Below are positions 32,465-41,388 of a DNA stretch of 45,968 bases, in pieces. The stretch spans positions 1 to 45,968 of the forward strand of contig JAIPJR010000008.1 of assembly GCA_021734045.1 (NCBI GenBank), in the 5' to 3' direction. Every line of letters starts with the position of its first letter. Within the stretch, counting starts at the first letter, position 1. This DNA comes from Fidelibacterota bacterium. Its GTDB lineage: Bacteria > Fidelibacterota > UBA8477. The position numbers and the translations under genes are program-made. The notes beneath the pieces are model-generated. The model ran no database searches, was not told the DNA's origin, and saw only the letters and a program-made list of their open reading frames with translations.

Positions 32465-35347
32465 TTAACCGTTTCCCGCTGATTGATGACTTGCCAGCCA
32501 CTTCACAACACCCCCAATCAAATCTTCTTTGGTGCGTGCCGCCACATGTGGGATGGGTGTGGAATTAATGAAATAACTCCCGTACCGCTTGGTGAATAAG
32601 CGGTCATCCAGGGAAATCACAGCGCCGTAATCTGACATGGTCCGGATTAGGCGTCCAATCCCCTGCTTGTACTTAATCGCCGCCTCGGGCACAGCATATT
32701 CCATAAAATCATTCCCGGAATTCATACGAATGTCATCCTGATTAGCACGGACGATGGGTTCGGAGGGTACCTGGAAGGGCAGTTTGGCAACGACCAGTAG
32801 TTGCAGCGCATCCCCGGGGATATCAATACCCTGCCAAAAACTGTCCGTAGCCAGCAGAACACTCCCCGGCTCATTTTTAAATGTGTTGATTAAATGAACT
32901 CGCGAAACCTGATTATTCTGCACCAGCAATTTGCGATTGGAGTGTTTGAAAATGGGCGTGAGTGCTCCTTCCCATTCCAGCAACTGAGAATAGGAGGTAA
33001 ATAAAATCAAGGTTCCGACGGGATGCGCTTGCCAAATCTCTTCCAGAGCGCTTATGACGCGTTCCGTATAGTTTGGATCTTTCGTGTAACCCAGAAATAG
33101 CGGCACAAAAGCCCGGGCCTGATCCTCATAAGAAAAAGGTGATGGATACAATCGGGTAACAACACGGTCATTCTCCAATAGTCCCGTTCGCTTCATGTAA
33201 TACTCGAAACTGTCATTCACAGCCAGCGTTGCTGAGGTAAACACAGCCGAGCTTAAATCTTCATACAATGCCGTTTGCAAAACATTCCCCACCCGAAGCG
33301 GTACCTGAATAAACCGGACATTGATGTCATCTTCCCGCGGACTCATTTCGAACCAATATATCATCCCCGCCTCGTTGGCCGCAGCTTGCGAGTCCATAAT
33401 GGCGAAGGTATTTTGTAATTCCTCACGGAACCCATCGAGCCGTAATAAATACTCCTCCAAGTCCACGACACCATCCGTATGGATGTCATCCAGTTGTCGA
33501 CGCAATGTCTCAAGTAATTTTTGCAGATTTCCAAGGGCGACGATTAATTCCTGCCAGGGATTAGCCACAGGTGCAAACAGCTCTTTCTCAGCCGTGTAAA
33601 GCTCTTTGTACATGAATTTGGAATGTTGAAGCTTGACCAGATGCTGCTGGCGGAATTCCTGAAAGAATGACTCGCTGGCATTTGAAGCCTCCTGGGTGGC
33701 ATTCTGAATGTCTTCCACCTGTTGCAGAACATCTGTTTTCTCCTCCTCCTTCAGCGGAACAAGATAATGAAGCAAATCCACCGATAGTCCTGTCATGCGC
33801 CGTGCTCGGTAGTACATGCGATCCAGTAAATTCCTCAAGCTGTAGTACGAAAATTCCGAGGCGAAAAATTGGTAGGCATTTTTCTCCAACAAATGCCCTT
33901 CATCCACCACCAGCCGCTCATATCGGGGAAGAATGCTATGCCCCGCCGCCGCGTCAGAGAGCAGCAATGAATGATTCACCACAATCACATCTGCTCCGTG
34001 GGTCTCACGACGAATTTTTCCTAGAAAACAGTGCTCAAACGGCTGACAAACGGCGGTTGTACAAAATCCTGGTTCGCTGCACAGTTTACTCCATAGATAA
34101 CTAGCCCGGCCGGTGCTGAAGCCATTGTGCTCATCAATATCACCGGTTCGTGTTTCCCGCAACCACAACACCAGCGTTTGCATCTCCTCCTTTTCACGGT
34201 CAGACAGGAACCAGTCTAAATCGCGCATAGCCCGCGTCCACTTATTCTTACAGATGTAGTTGGAACGACCTTTTAGCAAAATCGCCTTCATCCCAATCCC
34301 CAACTTCTCCTGTATGAAAGGGATTTCTTTGTGGAAAAGTTGATCCTGTAAATTTTTTGTGTTACAACTGATGATGAGTGGTGCCTCTTCCTCCAATCGA
34401 TAACGGGTCAGAACGCTGGGAACCGTGTAGGCCAGACTTTTTCCCACTCCCGTTCCGGATTCAGCGACAAGAAACTCATTGTTAGTCATTATCTGCTCGA
34501 TGTCTCGCGCCATATCAGACTGGGCGGGCCGTGGTTCATAACCGGACAATTGCGCAGCCAGCGAACCATTTTTTTCGAAAATATCTGCTAACTCAGGCAG
34601 CTCCTCTTTTCTTTGAATGTCCCTGATATTTGGTGGTGAAGGTATGGGTTCGGGTGTAAATCCATGGGGCATCACCATTTTCTTACCGCTTCGCAGGTGA
34701 TTTAAGATATTTATAAATAATAGTTTGTTAGGCATTTCAACACTGCGGTGAATCTCCACCAAATTCTGAAAGACTTCCTGGTCACCGCGCGCCATTTCAC
34801 CGATGAATTTCAAAAGCAATTCACCCGTTAATTCGGCATCATAATCTGCCCGGTGGGTCCCCTCGGCACTCAAACCGTAGTATTCCGCAATATCACCTAA
34901 TCGGTGATTCACTAAATCGTAGCGAAAAGTCCGGGAAAGGTAGAGCGTATCCAAGAGTGGGTTTTCCAGGTCTTTGCCATCGTATTCTGACCGTTTCTGC
35001 TGTAGAAATCCGTAATCAAACATCACATTGTGACCCACGAGAGGAAAATCACCCAGGAAGGCGAATATCTGCTCCATAACGGCTTCCAATTCGGGTGCCT
35101 CTGCGACCATTTCGTCGGTGATGGTTGTGATTTTTGTAATGAAGGGTGGGATGGGAATCGGTGGCTTGATAAATTGCTGCATGCGCTCAGCGATTTTTCC
35201 ATCCACCACCTTAACAGCTCCAAATTCAATGATAAAATCGTTTACCGGGTCAAGACCGGTCGTCTCCAGATCAAAAGCCACATAGGTTTTCAAGCCGATA
35301 CTGGCCAGGTATTTGGAAAATTCCAAGGCAACACTTTCTTTTTTCAA
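32465..35347 (-). CDS. dinG: DnaQ-like exonuclease fused to DinG-family helicase
   Basis: 960 aa. An N-terminal DEDD 3'-5' exonuclease domain (FDLETTGL at ~25, HNVMFDYGF at ~105, HRADYDAEL at ~165) is joined to a superfamily 2 XPD/DinG-like helicase with Walker A ESGTGVGKS (~295) and DEGH (~480). Cysteines between them (YICKN, LCSEPGFC, AVC, EHC) probably bind an iron-sulfur cluster. This arrangement is that of the Firmicutes DinG proteins. The start is uncertain: TTG 35347 gives the expected N-terminus but has no clear ribosome site. Probably a DNA-repair enzyme. It follows the GGR-like gene by 29 bases. Confidence 0.92.
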   Translation of the reverse strand: MKKESVALEFSKYLASIGLKTYVAFDLETTGLDPVNDFIIEFGAVKVVDGKIAERMQQFIKPPIPIPPFITKITTITDEMVAEAPELEAVMEQIFAFLGDFPLVGHNVMFDYGFLQQKRSEYDGKDLENPLLDTLYLSRTFRYDLVNHRLGDIAEYYGLSAEGTHRADYDAELTGELLLKFIGEMARGDQEVFQNLVEIHRSVEMPNKLLFINILNHLRSGKKMVMPHGFTPEPIPSPPNIRDIQRKEELPELADIFEKNGSLAAQLSGYEPRPAQSDMARDIEQIMTNNEFLVAESGTGVGKSLAYTVPSVLTRYRLEEEAPLIISCNTKNLQDQLFHKEIPFIQEKLGIGMKAILLKGRSNYICKNKWTRAMRDLDWFLSDREKEEMQTLVLWLRETRTGDIDEHNGFSTGRASYLWSKLCSEPGFCTTAVCQPFEHCFLGKIRRETHGADVIVVNHSLLLSDAAAGHSILPRYERLVVDEGHLLEKNAYQFFASEFSYYSLRNLLDRMYYRARRMTGLSVDLLHYLVPLKEEEKTDVLQQVEDIQNATQEASNASESFFQEFRQQHLVKLQHSKFMYKELYTAEKELFAPVANPWQELIVALGNLQKLLETLRRQLDDIHTDGVVDLEEYLLRLDGFREELQNTFAIMDSQAAANEAGMIYWFEMSPREDDINVRFIQVPLRVGNVLQTALYEDLSSAVFTSATLAVNDSFEYYMKRTGLLENDRVVTRLYPSPFSYEDQARAFVPLFLGYTKDPNYTERVISALEEIWQAHPVGTLILFTSYSQLLEWEGALTPIFKHSNRKLLVQNNQVSRVHLINTFKNEPGSVLLATDSFWQGIDIPGDALQLLVVAKLPFQVPSEPIVRANQDDIRMNSGNDFMEYAVPEAAIKYKQGIGRLIRTMSDYGAVISLDDRLFTKRYGSYFINSTPIPHVAARTKEDLIGGVVKWLASHQSAGNG

Positions 35348-35376
35348 GTCAAATTAAACAGCAGAATAATAACGCT

Positions 35377-36549
35377 TTAGAACCCGGCGAATGCTTTGGC
35401 AACATCAATGAGGATACCCGGCCGTTTTTTCGCTGCCGTGCTAAATATTTTCAGCAATGACCGTTTTTCCTGGGGGACTTTGGTCAATTTGGCTGCAATA
35501 TCATCCAAATCCGAATCGGAGAGAGAATCCACCGCATCAGCGATGCGATACAGACGGGCGTGATCATCACCGCCGGCTTTATTCCATCGTTTCACATAAC
35601 GGTCGAAGAATTTTTCGGTGTAATCCCCCGCTTCCACCGCTTCTGCTGCGGTCATCCCGGCCAGCTTACCACCGTGCATACCGCTGATGATGCCCCCGCC
35701 GGTCATGGGATTCACCATCCGGGCCGCGTCACCTGTAAGCATGATACCGTCAGCGGTATATTTTTTCACTGTCTTGGCTACCGGCACGCCCCCGCAAATC
35801 ATGGTTAGCGTGGAAGCGTTGGGAAATTCTTTCGCCATAAACCGGTTAAGTAAATCAATAGCCTTGTAATGCTTTGCTTCCGTTCCCACCACACCAAGAC
35901 CGATATTGGCTTTGCCATTACCCTTCGGGAAAACCCACAAATAACCACCGGGGGCATAAGTGTGTCCTACATAAAAATCGATTCGCTCCGGATCCACATC
36001 CACATTGGCAACACTAAATTGCACGCATGATTCGGTATCGCGCAATTTCAGCGCAGTCCTTAAACCAGCCCAACGCCCCACCCGGGATTCTACACCATCT
36101 GCACCGATGACGATTTTCGCCGAGAGGGTACGCTTTTCTCCCAGGTAATCATATTCCACCCCGGTAACCCGTCCGTCGTCAAAGCGTAATCCGGTCACGT
36201 AGGCTTTGGTCAGGATCTGGGCGCCTGCCTGAGCGGCTTTGTTTGCAATATCATAATCGAAAATCCGCCGGTGCAGCACATAGCCCAAAGCCTGTCCGGC
36301 CGTATCAATGACGGTCCCATTGGGTGAAACCATCCGAATTTTGGAAATCGTAGCTGCGATCCAGTTGGGTTCGGGTTCCACGAACTGGCGCAGGCCTGCA
36401 TCACTCACCGCCTCACCACACCGCACCGGATACCCGATATCCCGGTCTTTCTCAAGAATAATCGTCCGGGCACCACCTTTAGCTGCGTACCAGGCAGCCA
36501 TTGAGCCGGCAGGGCCGCCACCCACTACGACAACATCAAATTCAGTCAC
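35377..36549 (-). CDS. Geranylgeranyl-reductase-family FAD oxidoreductase
   Basis: 390 aa. The N-terminal FAD fold VVVVGGGPAGSMAAWYAA (~6), the family motif DIGYPVRCGEAV (~40), GADGVESRVGRWAG (~148) and LTGDAARMVNPMTGGGI (~270) place it in the GGR family, which saturates isoprenoid chains in archaeal lipids, chlorophyll and some menaquinones. The start is GTG 36549 with GGAGGT upstream, overlapping the ferredoxin gene by eight bases, so the two are coupled and the ferredoxin is the likely electron donor. The isoprenoid substrate (quinone side chain or lipid) is unknown. Confidence 0.85.
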   Translation of the reverse strand: MTEFDVVVVGGGPAGSMAAWYAAKGGARTIILEKDRDIGYPVRCGEAVSDAGLRQFVEPEPNWIAATISKIRMVSPNGTVIDTAGQALGYVLHRRIFDYDIANKAAQAGAQILTKAYVTGLRFDDGRVTGVEYDYLGEKRTLSAKIVIGADGVESRVGRWAGLRTALKLRDTESCVQFSVANVDVDPERIDFYVGHTYAPGGYLWVFPKGNGKANIGLGVVGTEAKHYKAIDLLNRFMAKEFPNASTLTMICGGVPVAKTVKKYTADGIMLTGDAARMVNPMTGGGIISGMHGGKLAGMTAAEAVEAGDYTEKFFDRYVKRWNKAGGDDHARLYRIADAVDSLSDSDLDDIAAKLTKVPQEKRSLLKIFSTAAKKRPGILIDVAKAFAGF

Positions 36550-36745
36550 TCGCGACCTCCTCTTCTTCCGGATTCACCCGGCTTTCCAGGACATCGATGG
36601 GACAGACCCAAACGCAGATATCGCAATCGATACAAGTTTCGTGAATAATTTTCAGATCGGCTTCAGCCATTTCAATGGCATCTACAGGACAGACGGCCAC
36701 ACAGGTGCCGCAAAAATCACACTTATTTTCCTTTATATGAATCAT
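36542..36745 (-). CDS. Small 2x[4Fe-4S] ferredoxin
   Basis: 67 aa with two CxxCxxCxxxCP clusters: Cys 9, 12, 15 and 19, and Cys 38, 41, 44 and 48, each last Cys followed by Pro. Each binds a [4Fe-4S] centre. An acidic tail (NPEEEEVASD) follows. It is first in the operon that continues with the GGR-like reductase, overlapping it by eight bases, and so probably donates electrons to it. In methanogens a ferredoxin encoded beside GGR has been reported to serve as its partner. Confidence 0.93.
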   Translation of the reverse strand: MIHIKENKCDFCGTCVAVCPVDAIEMAEADLKIIHETCIDCDICVWVCPIDVLESRVNPEEEEVASD

Positions 36746-36898
36746 GGTCTTTGACCTTCCGAACCTAGGTTTTTTCTAACGGCTCTAAGATAATTGGAAT
36801 TGTGAAAAAGATGAGCAAATCCTTACGGAAATTTCACAGGAAGTTTGCCGCTTTTCAGTTGATATTTTAAAAATAAAACCCGGCTTTGCGTAAGTCTC

Positions 36899-38287
36899 CT
36901 ACCAGCTCAAAAGCCTGTCAATATTGATGAAACCCACCCGCTGGAGAACTATGATGAAAACCGCTACAGGCGCAACAAAACGGATCAGGAAGAGCCAGTA
37001 TTTGTACCCTTTTCCAAAAGAAGTTCCGGTAAGGAATTCACTCTCCCGCACCCGGCTATCCATGAACCAGCCGGTAAAAATTGCAATCAATAATCCACCA
37101 ATCGGTAAAAGCCAGTTTGAAGCCAGATAATCCACCGTATCAAAGAAATTGATGCCGTAAATCACTTCCCAATTTTTGAATATGGTTCCGGACCCTGACA
37201 GCGCACTGGGAATACCGATTATGAAAATGACGCCACCCATAATCAGAACCGCCCTCCTCCGGCCCCAGCCCAGCAAATCGATGAAATTAGCGGCGACCAC
37301 CTCCAGTAAAGACATACCGGATGTGAGCGCGGCGAATACAACCAGCAGGAAGAAAATGATGGAAAGAATCATTCCGCCGGGAATTTGTGAGAAGATGATG
37401 GGCAGTGTTTTGAACAGCAGCCCGGGACCCGCTTGCGGTTCATATCCGAATGTGAAGATAATGGGGAACAATACCAGCGTCGCAATGATGGCCACTGCCG
37501 TATCCAGTACGGCAATAATGACTGAGGTCTTTACCAAATCTTCTTTCCTACTCAGGTAAGAACCGTACGTGATAATCGCACCCATGCCCAGACTCAGGGT
37601 AAAGAAGGCGTGTCCCAATGCTTCCAAAACGCCGGAAGGTTTGAGTTTTGATACATCCGGATAGAAGAGAAACCTGAAGCTGCGGCCAAAACCGTCCAGC
37701 GTCATGGCGTAGAAAAACAGCACCACCAGAATGCCCAGTAACACCGGCATTAATATCCGGCTCCAGCGCTCGATTCCGCCTTTGATACCACCATAAACTA
37801 CACCAATCGTGAGTAACATGAAGATGGCGTGCCAAAACATGTTGATATCCCCGGAAGTATAGAGCACATCAAATGTGCGGCTGATTTCATCCGGTGACAG
37901 GGCATCAAAGAAATGACTGACGGACATGAGCGTATAATTAAGTGCCCAACCAGCCACCACGCTATAATACGACAAGATGATTAAACCGGAGAAAACACCA
38001 ATCCAACCCACAAATTTCCAATTGGTCTTACGGCTGCTGCTAAGTTTATCAAATGCCACGACGGGACTACTCTGTGTCGCCCGGCCTATCATCACCTCTG
38101 CCAGGAAAACCGGAATGCCCACCAGTGCAATACAAAACAGGTAGATGAGGACGAAAATACCCCCGCCATTTTCACCCGTGATGTATGGGAATTTCCATAA
38201 ATTACCCAATCCAACGGCTGACCCTGCAGCTGCCAGAATAAACCCTAATTTAGACCCCCATTGCTCGCGTATTTGACTAACGGCCAC
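36899..38287 (-). CDS. Sodium:neurotransmitter symporter (NSS/SLC6) family transporter
   Basis: 462 aa with eleven or twelve membrane helices. The first helix has the NSS signature REQWGSKLGFILAAAGSAVG and LGNLWKFPYITGENGGG, which contribute to the sodium and substrate sites; GYEPQAGPGLLFKTLP and LTSGMSLLEV are also typical. Bacterial members (LeuT, MhsT, TnaT) carry hydrophobic amino acids with sodium. The start is GTG 38287, overlapping the DUF5683 gene by 11 bases, with AGGA upstream. It ends a four-gene minus-strand group. Confidence 0.9.
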   Translation of the reverse strand: MAVSQIREQWGSKLGFILAAAGSAVGLGNLWKFPYITGENGGGIFVLIYLFCIALVGIPVFLAEVMIGRATQSSPVVAFDKLSSSRKTNWKFVGWIGVFSGLIILSYYSVVAGWALNYTLMSVSHFFDALSPDEISRTFDVLYTSGDINMFWHAIFMLLTIGVVYGGIKGGIERWSRILMPVLLGILVVLFFYAMTLDGFGRSFRFLFYPDVSKLKPSGVLEALGHAFFTLSLGMGAIITYGSYLSRKEDLVKTSVIIAVLDTAVAIIATLVLFPIIFTFGYEPQAGPGLLFKTLPIIFSQIPGGMILSIIFFLLVVFAALTSGMSLLEVVAANFIDLLGWGRRRAVLIMGGVIFIIGIPSALSGSGTIFKNWEVIYGINFFDTVDYLASNWLLPIGGLLIAIFTGWFMDSRVRESEFLTGTSFGKGYKYWLFLIRFVAPVAVFIIVLQRVGFINIDRLLSW

Positions 38288-38696
38288 TGTTCCTGTCCTT
38301 TCCTGTCTCTAATGAATCAACAGCTGTCGCACCTTCGACGGTATAACGATCAAAATTGTATAACTGGGCATCAACATAGGCGTCGATGAGTCCTAAAGCC
38401 CATGTCAGCCCCATCATCCAGGCCTGATCATTTCGGGTTCTATGGTCCGAGGACAGGCCCGATTCTTCATACGCTTTTGCAGCTTTTTGATAGCGTTGGG
38501 TATAATAAACGAAGGCGCCCGAAAAAATAAGGGCTTTCAAATATTGGCCATTGTAGAGCTGCCCGCCACCGGGAATCAATGACAAGTAAAGCGCTGTTTT
38601 AGGATTACGAGATGGGATGGTATCGTTGACGGTGACGGTTGAATCCATTTCCTGACCGAGTGCGGCACACAGGGCCAGTACAAAGCACAAAAGCAT
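38277..38696 (-). CDS. DUF5683-like small membrane protein
   Basis: 139 aa. A short signal-like hydrophobic start (MLLCFVLALCAALGQ) precedes a core with ALYLSLIPGGGQLYNGQYLKA (~33), a DUF5683/TM2-like turn between two membrane segments, and a second hydrophobic stretch AWMMGLTWALGLIDAYVDA (~90) with the acidic pair common in the family. The function is unknown; related proteins are common in FCB genomes. It lies five bases after the lipid kinase gene and overlaps the symporter gene. Confidence 0.75.
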   Translation of the reverse strand: MLLCFVLALCAALGQEMDSTVTVNDTIPSRNPKTALYLSLIPGGGQLYNGQYLKALIFSGAFVYYTQRYQKAAKAYEESGLSSDHRTRNDQAWMMGLTWALGLIDAYVDAQLYNFDRYTVEGATAVDSLETGKDRNSGR

Positions 38697-38700
38697 CCGT

Positions 38701-39582
38701 TTAATACTGCCAATCCCCTATCAGTTTAACCGCGGCCGGAATAACCTTTACACTGACTTGTTTTTCCATGGGCTGGAACACTTCACCATCATAATGGACC
38801 GGCATGGTAGCGGCGCTGGTAAAGGTGAGTTGCTTGGTTCGATCCAGATGAATTTCATTCAAAACGCTGACTTTGCCATTCCGCAATTTCCGGATATTGC
38901 GTACGATGCGACCTTTGCGTAGTGGTTCCACCATTGCCACATCCAGTACGCCATCATCCATGAGAGCTTCCGGGGTGAGCTTGAACCCGCCCCCCATATA
39001 GGGTGAATTTCCAATAGCTAACTGAAAAACAGATGCCTCAAAAACTTTGTCATTCATTTCAATCTGTACTTGTGTGGGCTGATAGTTTCGCAACGCCCTG
39101 GCAATCGCCACAATATGAACCTTTTGGCCGGTGATGCTTTGAATATCATTCCCCTCCAGGTTTACCTGTCCGTCAAACCCAACACCCATACCATTGATGA
39201 AATAGACCGTATCATTAATACAACCCACATCAACGCATTTGGTTTGGCCGGCTATGAGCGTCTTGACCGCTTCCGGAACCTTCCGGGCAACACCCGCAGC
39301 CCGTGCCAGATTATTGATCATTCCAGCCGGGATAATGCCCAATGGGTTTTCATGTTCGAGTAGAAAAGGAATCAGCAGATTAATGGTACCATCTCCACCC
39401 AACGCCACCAAGACATCCGCTTTTTCTATATCCGCCAGTCGCTCAGAAATTGTATCCGGTGTATCAAATTCGTGAATGACATATTTTTGATCGGTTTTCT
39501 TTAATTGATACTCCAGCAGCGGCAGGGCTGCCCTGGCTTTACCCCGGCCTGCAGTAGGATTGTAGATGATTTGGTAGTGCAT
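38701..39582 (-). CDS. Diacylglycerol kinase-family lipid kinase (YegS/DagK-like)
   Basis: About 293 aa from the ATG at 39582, which starts MHYQIIYNPTAGRGKA, the phosphate-binding start of the family; an upstream in-frame extension would overlap ridA and has no family sequence. VLVALGGDGTINLLIPFL (~60) and GIIPAGMINNLARA (~85) are the nucleotide-binding motifs, the second differing from the usual G-T-x-N-D-F. It phosphorylates diacylglycerol or a related lipid (YegS acts on phosphatidylglycerol). It starts 13 bases after ridA. The ribosome site is weak. Confidence 0.87.
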   Translation of the reverse strand: MHYQIIYNPTAGRGKARAALPLLEYQLKKTDQKYVIHEFDTPDTISERLADIEKADVLVALGGDGTINLLIPFLLEHENPLGIIPAGMINNLARAAGVARKVPEAVKTLIAGQTKCVDVGCINDTVYFINGMGVGFDGQVNLEGNDIQSITGQKVHIVAIARALRNYQPTQVQIEMNDKVFEASVFQLAIGNSPYMGGGFKLTPEALMDDGVLDVAMVEPLRKGRIVRNIRKLRNGKVSVLNEIHLDRTKQLTFTSAATMPVHYDGEVFQPMEKQVSVKVIPAAVKLIGDWQY

Positions 39583-39595
39583 GATTGTGAATGAT

Positions 39596-39973
39596 TTACA
39601 GGTGAGCAACCATGTCAATTTCAACATCCGTACCCATCGGTAATGCCGCCACCTGAACAGTCGCCCGGGCAGGTTTGGATGCGCCCATATAGTCGCCATA
39701 AATGGCATTCAACGTTGCAAATTTGCCAAGATCCGTGACATAAATAGTTGTTTTCACAACTTTTGTGAAATCTGTACCTGCGGCCTTCAGCACTTCCGAA
39801 AGATTATGCATTACCTGGTGCACCCGTGCTCCAAAATCGCCCTCACTCATTTTGCCCGTTTGAGGATCGAGGGCAATCTGTCCGGATGTATAGACCATGC
39901 CATTAATTGTCACTGCCTGACTATAAGGTCCAATCGCCTGGGGCGCCGAATCGGTGTGAATCGTGTTCTTCAA
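39596..39973 (-). CDS. ridA: RidA family deaminase
   Basis: 125 aa, usual size. RidA hydrolyses reactive enamine/imine intermediates from PLP-dependent enzymes. Motifs are APQAIGPYSQAV, VYTSGQIALDPQTGKM, VVKTTIYVTDLGKFATLN and the Arg-containing SKPARATVQVAALPMG. The start is TTG 39973; AAGGAG lies about eight bases upstream and the protein begins KNTIHTDSAPQ, as expected. It is first in a group with a lipid kinase, a DUF5683 protein and a symporter. Confidence 0.93.
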   Translation of the reverse strand: MKNTIHTDSAPQAIGPYSQAVTINGMVYTSGQIALDPQTGKMSEGDFGARVHQVMHNLSEVLKAAGTDFTKVVKTTIYVTDLGKFATLNAIYGDYMGASKPARATVQVAALPMGTDVEIDMVAHL

Positions 39974-40121
39974 TGCGTTCTCTCCTTAAATGGTATGATC
40001 ATGAGGCCAGCGCCTTCCAGATGGCGCCCGTATGGGTCAGAAGGTCTCATTTTAGAATAAAATGCTTTGCGGGGCGCCGGTCGTTCACGGGCTGCTTCCA
40101 ATTCTGTGTAAGCAAATAAAT

Positions 40122-41372
40122 CTACGAATTCAACGCCAGAAAATCAGCATAAGTCTGGCGTTTCCGAATCGTTTTCACGGTACCATCAGTCTGTATTAGA
40201 ATTTCCGGTGCAAATGGCCGGGCATTGTAGGTGGATGCCATGACATAGCCGTATGCCCCGGCCGATCCCAGTGCGATGAAATCGTTGGGCAGAACGGTTG
40301 ATATTTCTCGGTCGTGGGCAAAATAATCGCCCGTTTCACACACGGGTCCCACCACATCCACGGTCATTTTTCCGGATCGTTTTCGGGTTGGGATAAGCGC
40401 GTGATAGGCGCCGTATAAACTGGGACGCAACATATCTGTCATAGCTCCATCCACTACAATGAATGTCTTTAAGTCGTTGTGTTTCAGGCCAATAACCTGT
40501 GTTAATAAAATAGCAGTGTTGGCCACCAACACCCTTCCGGGCTGAATATAGAGCTGGTAGTGTCCAAGTTTTTCTGAAGCGTATTCAGCGATTTCTCCCA
40601 AAAATGGTGTGGTCTCCAATATATCGCGGAAGGGTGTTTTATAATCGACACCAAATCCACCACCTAAATCAACTTTCGTCAGCCGGGCACCGGCTTTTCC
40701 CAGATTGCCGGTATAATTTACCAGATAATCAACCAAATCCATGAAGGGCAGCGGTTTGAGGATTTGCGAACCAATATGACAATGGATTCCCGTGAAATCC
40801 AAGGAAGGATATTTTTCGCGATCCACAAAATGCTGAAAAACCTCCTCAGGTGGCATGCCAAATTTATTCTCGCGCAAACCTGTGGTAATTTTGGGGTGGG
40901 TCTGGGCATCAATGTCAGGATTTAACCGTAACAGAATCTCCGGCCTCTTACCCGATTTCGTTGCCGCCTCGTTGAGCATCTCCAGCTCAAATGCGCTCTC
41001 TACATTGAACTGGGCAACATTGGCTTCCAGGGCTGCTTCCATCTCCCGTCGAGTTTTCCCCATGCCGGCAAATGAGATATCATTTCCCTCAAATCCAGCA
41101 GCCTGTGCCAGATACAACTCACCACCCGAAACGATATCCACCCCGAAACCTGCTCGCTGCATCATTTCCAGAATGGCTATATTGCTATTGGCCTTCATGG
41201 CATAACTCACGTGAATTCCACGTGTTTCAAATGCCGATTTGAGAACCGAAATATTTCGCTCCAACACTTGGGCAGAATAAATAAATACCGGCGTACCGTA
41301 TTGGTTGCCGATTTGATCTAATGGTATGCCGGAACAGGTAAGGCTGTCTGCTTGAAATCTAAAATCTGTCAT
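40122..41372 (-). CDS. lysA: Diaminopimelate decarboxylase
   Basis: 416 aa. This PLP enzyme makes lysine from meso-diaminopimelate. The PLP Lys is in SYAMKANSNIAIL (~58), followed by GVDIVSGGELYLA (~77), GIHCHIGSQIL (~190), VDLGGGFGVDY (~228), the substrate motif GPVCETGDYFAHDRE (~335) and GAYGYVMASTYNARP near the end. It is last in an alaS-gcvPB-lysA group, 16 bases after gcvPB, with no clear terminator in the 148 bases that follow. Confidence 0.96.
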   Translation of the reverse strand: MTDFRFQADSLTCSGIPLDQIGNQYGTPVFIYSAQVLERNISVLKSAFETRGIHVSYAMKANSNIAILEMMQRAGFGVDIVSGGELYLAQAAGFEGNDISFAGMGKTRREMEAALEANVAQFNVESAFELEMLNEAATKSGKRPEILLRLNPDIDAQTHPKITTGLRENKFGMPPEEVFQHFVDREKYPSLDFTGIHCHIGSQILKPLPFMDLVDYLVNYTGNLGKAGARLTKVDLGGGFGVDYKTPFRDILETTPFLGEIAEYASEKLGHYQLYIQPGRVLVANTAILLTQVIGLKHNDLKTFIVVDGAMTDMLRPSLYGAYHALIPTRKRSGKMTVDVVGPVCETGDYFAHDREISTVLPNDFIALGSAGAYGYVMASTYNARPFAPEILIQTDGTVKTIRKRQTYADFLALNS

Positions 41373-41388
41373 GAATTTATAGCAATGT

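Noticed and set aside
39583-39708. Longer N-terminus for the lipid kinase
   Set aside because: It is antiframe to the ridA C-terminus, and the family starts at MHYQIIYNPTAG.
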